Shown here: positions 57,838 through 64,000 of the stretch, piece by piece | Numbering within the stretch: the first letter of the stretch is position 1 | Layout of the letters: each line of letters opens with the position of its first letter | From: Polytrichum commune | Lineage: Eukaryota > Streptophyta > Polytrichopsida > Polytrichales > Polytrichaceae | Assembly: GCA_950295325.1 (NCBI GenBank) | Contig: OX485806.1 | Location: forward strand, 46,681,169-46,745,168 | DNA length: 64,000 nt | Direction: 5' to 3' | Translations under genes and position numbers: made by a program | The notes under the pieces: generated by a model | Databases searched by the model: none | Seen by the model: only the letters and a program-made list of their open reading frames with translations | What the model was told of the DNA's origin: nothing

Positions 57838-59812
57838 ATGCCAGTGTGTATCCCAAGACACTCTATTTTAATATCAGGATTGTTAAGGTGGTCTCATTTG
57901 AATAAATCCACTAATGGCAAAATGCATGAAGTACACGACTCACAAGCGTGGCATGCAATTGACACTAAATTTCCTTCATTTGGAAGAGGTTTCTTGAACA
58001 TCTGCATGACGTTGTCTAGAGATGGGTTCAACCCATCCTCGTCATTTCTATGCCAATGGTCTCTTGGCCAATATTTGTATTTATATATAACTTGTCTCCT
58101 TGGATGACCACAAAACATTTTTTTGTCATTCTCGTCCTAATCATTCTAGGATAGCATTCACCAAATGGGGGGAACATTGATGTATACATGAAACCAGTCA
58201 TAGACCAACATGATATGATATGGTGGCTTGGTATATGGGTAGATGGTCATAGCATACCGCCAAAGCCCATAGGGTGGTTCAAACTCAGAGGATGCTTGAT
58301 GTGGACAAACAATGATTGGCCAAGATATGGCCTCCTATCTGGAATGGCACACTATCGCAACCTTAACTAACGTCCCTTGATATATCTTAATCATTTCCCA
58401 ACTCTAATAAGTGTCACGATCTAAACTTGCACATCACACACACGTACATAATTAGCTACCTATACCATGGACCCTTAATCTCATGGTGTTGCAACCCTTG
58501 TTAGAACCCCGTATTATCTTGATCATTTATTAATTCTAGCAAGTTCACGAGCGCTAACCCTTCGTATTTCACGATGCAAATGGTTAGCTCCCCATACTAT
58601 GGATTCTTTAGCTCATAAGTGGATGACCAACCCTCCTACGCATGCATTTGAAACTCTCCCCTTAATTGGTAGCCAATGGTTAGATGTAGACTTCCATCCC
58701 TACCTATCCGTCAAAAACCCCTTTGTCTCTCTCCTAAGAGTTGGGGTCAAATAGACATTTTCCTTTAGCCATTGAGGCTGGAAGCCTCTAGCAGCTTTAG
58801 ACCTCCATAACTTTGTTGTATAATTTCTACTTCTATTAAAAGACCGTTTTATCTACATTTATTCTTTGTGTATATGCCGATAAAATCCTCACTTACTCCA
58901 TTTAGGCAAGTATCAAGGAAGTTATAGCTATTTGAACCTCGACAGTCATGGACGCTACTCCCAGGCAATTGGACTAGTGGCATAATTGATGATTGTGGAA
59001 TATGTGCCACTACATCGCAAAGTATGGATAGAAGAGTTCATCGCAAGGATTATCGGGGAGCTCCTACAAAAAGTTGCTTATGATTGATGTTTATCTAGGC
59101 ACCTGCCTTCCAACCATATTCAAAATTTAAATGCTAGGATAAAATTTGTTTTATCATAACAAATTCAATGAACGCATTATAGAACAGAGAATATGTTGTT
59201 ATTTGAGTAGACTTCAAGAGTGAAGTGTATCTTAAAGCCCCTTGCTATATTTCCAACTTTGTTTGTGTGGATGAGAAAGGTTGTGTGGAAAGTAGAAAGA
59301 AGCATTTGGGAGATGTAGATATGAAAAAACTATGAATGCCTCCAAAATTGGTGTCAAAATTATATCCTAGGATGGAAGCATATGGGAATCATTATCAATG
59401 CGATGATGGATCCTCAATTGGAATGACAATTTATGATTGCGGTGTAATATTTATTTTGAGTGCGTAAGGTTTTGAGGTTGGAAAAATGTTGGGACAAATA
59501 CACTATGTGGGTGTCTTGAAGCACATACAAGTTATGGACTACAAAAAAATTGTTATATATATTGCCTTAATGGAATGCGATTGGGTGAGACATGGTGTGG
59601 ACATAAATAACCTACATACAAAAGAGATTAATATGGTACCTTGTTGGCCAACTTTTCATGCATGTTGGAACATCCACAAGATCATTTTATGTTGCCATCC
59701 TGGGTCCAATAGGTTTTCTATGTCGACGTATAGAATATTAAACCTTGGCGAGTTATATTACACAGACCGTGGACTACAAGCTGAAACATACGCACCATAT
59801 GGATAATTTTTG
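57838..59812 (+). pseudogene. CACTA transposase (TNP2 / DUF4216) relic, split by LTR pieces
   Basis: 57838-58370 carries the TNP2-type transposase core: SQAWHAIDTKFPSFG, LSRDGFNPSSS, NIDVYMKPVID, and LRGCLMWTNNDWPRYGLLSG. A frame change and stops intervene near 58100-58180. Reading stops being transposase-like at about 58352, where LTR sequence begins, and transposon coding resumes after 58975. The C-terminal DUF4216-type region lies at about 59,390-59,812 (HYVGVLKHIQVMDYKK, MECDWVRHGVDINN), with a stop near 59466. CACTA (EnSpm) transposases cut and paste elements with CACTA ends; no CACTA termini were located here. It is a decayed DNA transposon older than the LTR insertion. Confidence 0.8.
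58352..58975. mobile_element. Nested LTR pieces of the solo-LTR family (copy 3)
   Basis: 58487-58975 matches the first half of the solo LTRs at 9157 and 21242 (TGTTGCAACCCTTG, then 'cacgagcgctaacccttcg'), ending near 'ctactcccaggcaattg'. 58352-58486 is a more diverged second head of the same LTR (tatcgcaaccttaactaacg, then 'ttagctacctataccatgg'), so two heads stand in direct order. Both are incomplete and old. They interrupt the CACTA relic. Confidence 0.7.
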
Positions 59813-60856
59813 GTGATATTGGTACTCTTTACAATGTTATGCCGAATACCAAGGTGGGAATAATGTGTTGATATTCCTACATGTACGTGACGTAGAGGTT
59901 TGGCTACACCTCTTGCATATGTTGGCTTTGAAGACACATTGGCCTAGTTGAAGTGCCGTTTTTGTGGGGAATTTCTTGTGCCAAGGGTATAATAGGTGGG
60001 GTGGAATTAAACGATTCACAACATTATGCAATGATGGAAGGAGTTGGATGACACATGATAGAAGCCAAGTCATAACTCCGACAACATCCTATGAACGATG
60101 TGTAGTGTAAACATAATTAACAATTACAAAAATATCCAAAAATGTTGGTGTTCAAAGTCCAAAGGTGTTCCATACAATTGAATATAGATATGGAACATGT
60201 GAAAAATCCCACATACCTAAACCATCGCACAACATGAAAACACATAATCCACATGGCCAAATAGAAATTGGCATGGCTTGATTCTTCACTTAAAGTTGCA
60301 ATGTACCTACATGAATAGCAATGAACCATGGAAATTCCACCTATATCGGCCACACTTGTAGCAGTCACACGCTTATGTGACACAATTTTACACATGTCGT
60401 TATGGGGAGCAATTATGCGAGTGATTTTTTTGTGTACATGGCACGCCTGAGAACCATAACCCTACGCATTGAGGGTGGTCCTCAATGTTGAGGAGGCGGA
60501 TTGCGGATGTGAGTTCCCCGCATATTTATGGCAATTGTAGTTACCATGGGGCTTCTGGTCAACATCTCCCATTGTGGTTTAGACCCACAAATATGAGGCA
60601 ACCAAGGACACAAACAAAGCTCATGCGTGTAAAGGCAATGATGTTTCCTGCCACCTTAGGATTTTGCATAGAACAATATTTTCTGTCTATGTAGAAACTT
60701 GTTCACCTAGGAAAATCCATTTATGCTTGGGTAAAAGTAGATACAATAAGAAGGTGGCGGAAAGGTGCACGCAAAATATTAGCCAACACTCAAGATGGCC
60801 TCCAACATCGACACAAAAACCCTATATGATCATAATAATAAGCATAGAAATGCAAC
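59813..60856. other. No gene seen
   Basis: Possible further debris of the CACTA element. No domain recognised. Confidence 0.35.
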
Positions 60857-61565
60857 ATTGTGTGTGTGGAGACACTGTAGCCCCAAACATGTTTCCCCAC
60901 GCGGAGGGGTGGGTGGTTACCTTCTCATTGGTATCGTGGACCAGATGGATGAATGCCCAATTGGTAAGCTCACATTCTTCCTCCCCCCCCCCCCCAAGCT
61001 GGAAGAAAGGCCGGGAAGCAAGAGGCCGAAGGTGAGCGGGAAGCGAAGGCCGGTGGTGTGAACAAACGGCCAAGTGGATGAACGGGACTGAGGGGAACAT
61101 TGGTGAACGCATGGGAACGGCAACCACGAGCCGGCGAACGGGAACGAAGATCGGGAACGCAGGAACGACCACCGGGACCGGGGAACGTCGCGGCCCAGGG
61201 GAGCGTACGAAGCAAGGGGAACCAAGGGAACGTGCGTGGTGTAAAGGGGTGAGAACAGGAGCAGCCAAGGGAGCGACCCACCCGACTACTGTAAATGGAA
61301 ACAGGGTCTAGGCCGAGAACCGAAAGGGTGGTTAGTCCCTATTTATAGGGCACATGACCGAATTAAAGGATGAATGTAGGAGGATAAATGAATAAATACC
61401 TAAATAGATATCAAGGGGTATGTAGCTAGGAAAGACATTTTAATTAAAGTAGATTGATGAAATTAGACTTAGGGCCTTTAATTCAGACTATATTTAGATA
61501 CAGGGCTAATTTTAGCCGAAAGCTAACATTTACAAAAATCCATAAATAACTAAGATGTAAACACT

Positions 61566-61575
61566 ATAAAAGGAG
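61566..61575 (+). promoter_or_regulatory. TATA-box-like motif
   Basis: CTATAAAAGG, with a pyrimidine-rich initiator-like segment (acttcattcgcac) about 30-35 bp downstream. Consistent with a transcription start within the LTR-like region. Confidence 0.45.
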
Positions 61576-61665
61576 GCCCACTTAAGGGCCCTAATACACT
61601 TCATTCGCACAAGACGACTTCACATGAGTGTCCGAGCTCCCGAGCTTTGAAGCCTTGAGTTCGCA

Positions 61666-61816
61666 ATTGGCACCCGCGGTGCATTAGCTAGGAAATTGGC
61701 ACCCACGGTGCGGTAAGGTAAATAGATAGAAAAATTGGCACCCACGGTGCACTTAGGAGATTGGCGTCCTCGGTGCGGCCAAGCCCAAGAGAAGAAATTG
61801 GGACCCTCGGTGCGGT
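61666..61816 (+). repeat. Five repeats of a TTGGCACCCACGGTGC palindrome
   Basis: Near-copies lie at about 61667 (ttggcacccgcggtgc), 61696, 61735, 61761 and 61797 (ttgggaccctcggtgc), 26-39 bp apart. Each can fold on itself (GCACC...GGTGC) and each begins with TGG, as primer-binding sites of LTR elements do. The word resembles the TTGGCGCCCACCGTGG motif common after plant Ty3/gypsy LTRs. Confidence 0.75.
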
Positions 61817-61990
61817 AATAAACAATGTGGAAAAGCTAAGTGGAAGATTTCAAGTATGCCTAGGCGATTGTTGAAGACGTGCAACGAGCGATAGCTTTGT
61901 GGAGAGAAGTCAAAGTTAAAACAAAGACAATACATACGACTTATTGACATATTGCTAGCACTTAACGAGAAGGCCCCGGTGTTACTTTGG

Positions 61991-64000
61991 CGAATTTGAT
62001 TAAGGGGTTGTAAGGAGGGGAAATCACGACCAACTTGAGGTTAACTCGTAACTATTCTCCTCACACGTGCCGTATGGTAAAAACATCCGAACTTGGCAAG
62101 TCATTGTAATGAGAGAATGTGCGCTAAGCAAATCAAATCCATTAGGTAGTGTTCATTAAAGGGAAAGGATTTGATGCCTCAAGCCGGAATTGACACTTAG
62201 GCGTAAGCAATTGTAATTCCCACCACACCGTAAGATTGGACACCTAGATTAGCTCCATCGATAGGACTTGGTAAATCTAATCAATAGGTCGGCAAGTAAG
62301 GAGGTGATTGTGAGGAGGCTAAGTGTTGGCCTCGTCATCAAACCCCTATTATAGCGCCTAAGGTAATTGTGGCCTAAGGGAATATTCTGGGAATATTGCC
62401 AACCTTGCCCAAGATTGGGAATGTTCTAAGGAATTAACAATTATGCATTAAACCTTAGAGATTTGGCTCGAGAGCATACACCAATAACTAATTGAATGTA
62501 AAGAGATTTTTAATTATGTCAAAGTATCTTCCGAGAGCTAGGTTGTCTTGACTTAGCGAGGGAGTATGCTTGCCTTGTGAAGTATTTAGGCAATGTGGTT
62601 GAGGACTTGTACGGAATAGAAGAGGTTGCTTTGGGTCTTGAACGAATGATTAAGGATTTTATACGAGGTTACAAATCAAGATTGTGAGAATAAGAATTTG
62701 AATATAAATTCAAAACCATGAAAGATATTGTAGGTAGGAGATTTTAGATGGTTTCAAATCATGAGAGTTATGAACTTGAAATATGTTTTAGATGAATTCA
62801 ACCATGAAAGATATTGTGTGAGGATGTTTCTCTCGGGGAAACATTTAACCTTGACATTACACGTTTGAGAAACATTAACTTAAGGTCTAAGGTACCTACC
62901 CATTTAAGAGATTAGTTAAAAGGAACTACATACTGAGAGATATTGTAGAAGTGTTCTCGTTAAGGGCACTTTCGGGGAACATAAACTTGACAACTTGGAC
63001 ACTTTATCCCTAGGGATTTATAAAGTCTTGAACACAATATTCTTGATTAAGAAAAGTATTGTGTTACTAAAATCTATTTAAAGGTTTAGGAATACCAACA
63101 TTAGATTCCGGGAAACATGAACTTGCAATCTTAGACCAACTACTCTCAAGGATATTGGAACTGCATGTTACGGAATTGAGATACAGAAGAATGCAAACAC
63201 CTTCACGAGAAAAGAGAGAAGAGAAGATCTAATTTTGGTGGGAGTAACTTCCATGTAAACCGGTTCAGCAACGGGTTACACCGTCTGAGGTTGGATGGTT
63301 GAAGGTGACCTCCACACCAATTTCTAGTGTATATGCCATTCTAGGAGGACCTGAATCCTACATTCATCCAACTTGTGGACTGCCATTATAATTGCTTCAA
63401 CAATCATGGATTGCAAGAACAAATATGTTGAAACGCGGCGAAAAGTGCAAGCACCATCACTAAACCTCGCCCTTCATGCTAGAAGGTACATTAATTTTAG
63501 GCTTTGTTCGCTATGCATGTGCAATCCAAAGAAAAGCAGTCCATGGCAACATACAATGCTTCATGAAGGATATGAAACCACATAATGGTGTACCATTTCC
63601 ATCATATATAGAATGTCTCTTATTGGATGAATGATCATCAACCTTTGCCCAATGTAGATGCCAACATTGTGGGTGATCATTACAACAACAACATAGTTTG
63701 CATGTGATATGTTATTGGCAAACCTCATTTTTTTGAGTTTACAAAATAATTTGTTCTCCATGTAGACATGTGCAACAATGAAAAACCATATTCGAATGGG
63801 GCCATTGCAACAGAGAACAAGATGTGTTAGAGTCATGATGGAGAGGCCTCATTATAGGTACCTTGTACTACCCTGGGAGAGTACAAACCCATCAAGGGAA
63901 AGGAAAGGAAATGACCAAATACTTAGGCACTGGGGGGGGGGCCAATGAATCCTGACACTGGTGCCAAACCACCCACATATGGTAGCCCACCCTTGCCAGT
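61991..64000. other. Unassigned right end of the window
   Basis: No recognisable gene. Recurrent words (gagagatattgtag, 'gaaacatgaacttg', 'cttgaacacaatattcttga') at 62,700-63,150 hint at a decayed long repeat. A G run lies near 63932. Confidence 0.4.

Larger units (their letters stand above)
60857..61990 (+). mobile_element. Possible LTR and leader of an LTR retrotransposon
   Basis: A segment starting TGTGTGGAGACACTG near 60859 leads through GC-rich sequence to a promoter-like CTATAAAAGG at 61566 and then to a leader with five primer-site-like palindromes (61666-61816). This is the order of U3, TATA, R/U5 and primer-binding region in plant LTR elements. The LTR end and a partner LTR were not identified, and no gag or pol follows recognisably before the window ends. 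Family assignment is inference; state unknown. Confidence 0.4.

Noticed and set aside
60900-61310. Overlapping long frames on both strands in GC-rich DNA
   Set aside because: Open frames in three frames at once with Arg/Pro-rich content are an effect of GC-rich sequence with few stops.

Overview
The window looks like repeat-dense nuclear DNA of a land plant, by inference. It holds an intron-containing ING-type gene relic, CACTA (TNP2/DUF4216) transposase remains, Ty3/gypsy fragments, LTRs and a large LINE. A free-sporing vascular plant or gymnosperm would fit the size and age mix of the repeats, but nothing here proves the lineage. No intact ordinary host gene was found.

Layout. 1-1140 is the end of a gag-bearing retroelement. 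2405-4394 is a decayed DUF7869-like gene. 4820-6810 holds a hairpin-bearing repeat, a 46-bp tandem and a satellite with units of about 117 bp. 7790-10195 holds Ty3/gypsy pol relics split by a solo LTR. 10.2-15.9 kb is AT-rich DNA with several tandem repeats. 16588-18734 (minus) is an eight-exon ING/PHD pseudogene. 19.0-25.3 kb is a diverged repeat family carrying a second solo LTR. 26.9-28.4 kb is LTR-like. About 28980-40107 is a LINE of roughly 11 kb, and 40.1-41.1 kb holds a SINE and short repeats. 41.3-49.2 kb is a second copy of the 19-kb family, interrupted by a complete gag-bearing insertion at 44298-48255. 52-56.5 kb is a Ty3/gypsy 3' region on the minus strand. 57.8-59.8 kb is a CACTA transposase relic invaded by LTR pieces. 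60.9-62 kb is an LTR/leader-like region with five repeated primer-site-like palindromes. The rest is unassigned.

The most interesting object is the LINE. Its second reading frame is very A+C-rich and encodes, in order: a tandem pair of exactly 100-codon modules, the second ending on a perfect 2A ribosome-skipping motif (DIEPNPGP); an AP-type endonuclease; reverse transcriptase with YADD; RNase H; a CCHC knuckle; and a C-terminal domain with the RPD...EFTY spacing of a restriction-like endonuclease. That is a Dualen-like double-endonuclease layout combined with 2A. ORF1 differs in base composition, is preceded by a well-formed GT-AG intron and a repetitive leader, and is separated from ORF2 by two matching 7-bp-stem hairpins. 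The second hairpin places the ORF2 AUG in its loop. Only about four frame lesions interrupt more than 9 kb, so the insertion seems fairly young.

Other notable signals are a hairpin whose two copies differ only by compensated stem changes, an ING pseudogene whose exon phases all still agree, and a gag-bearing insertion with an exact 5-bp target duplication but no visible LTR pair.
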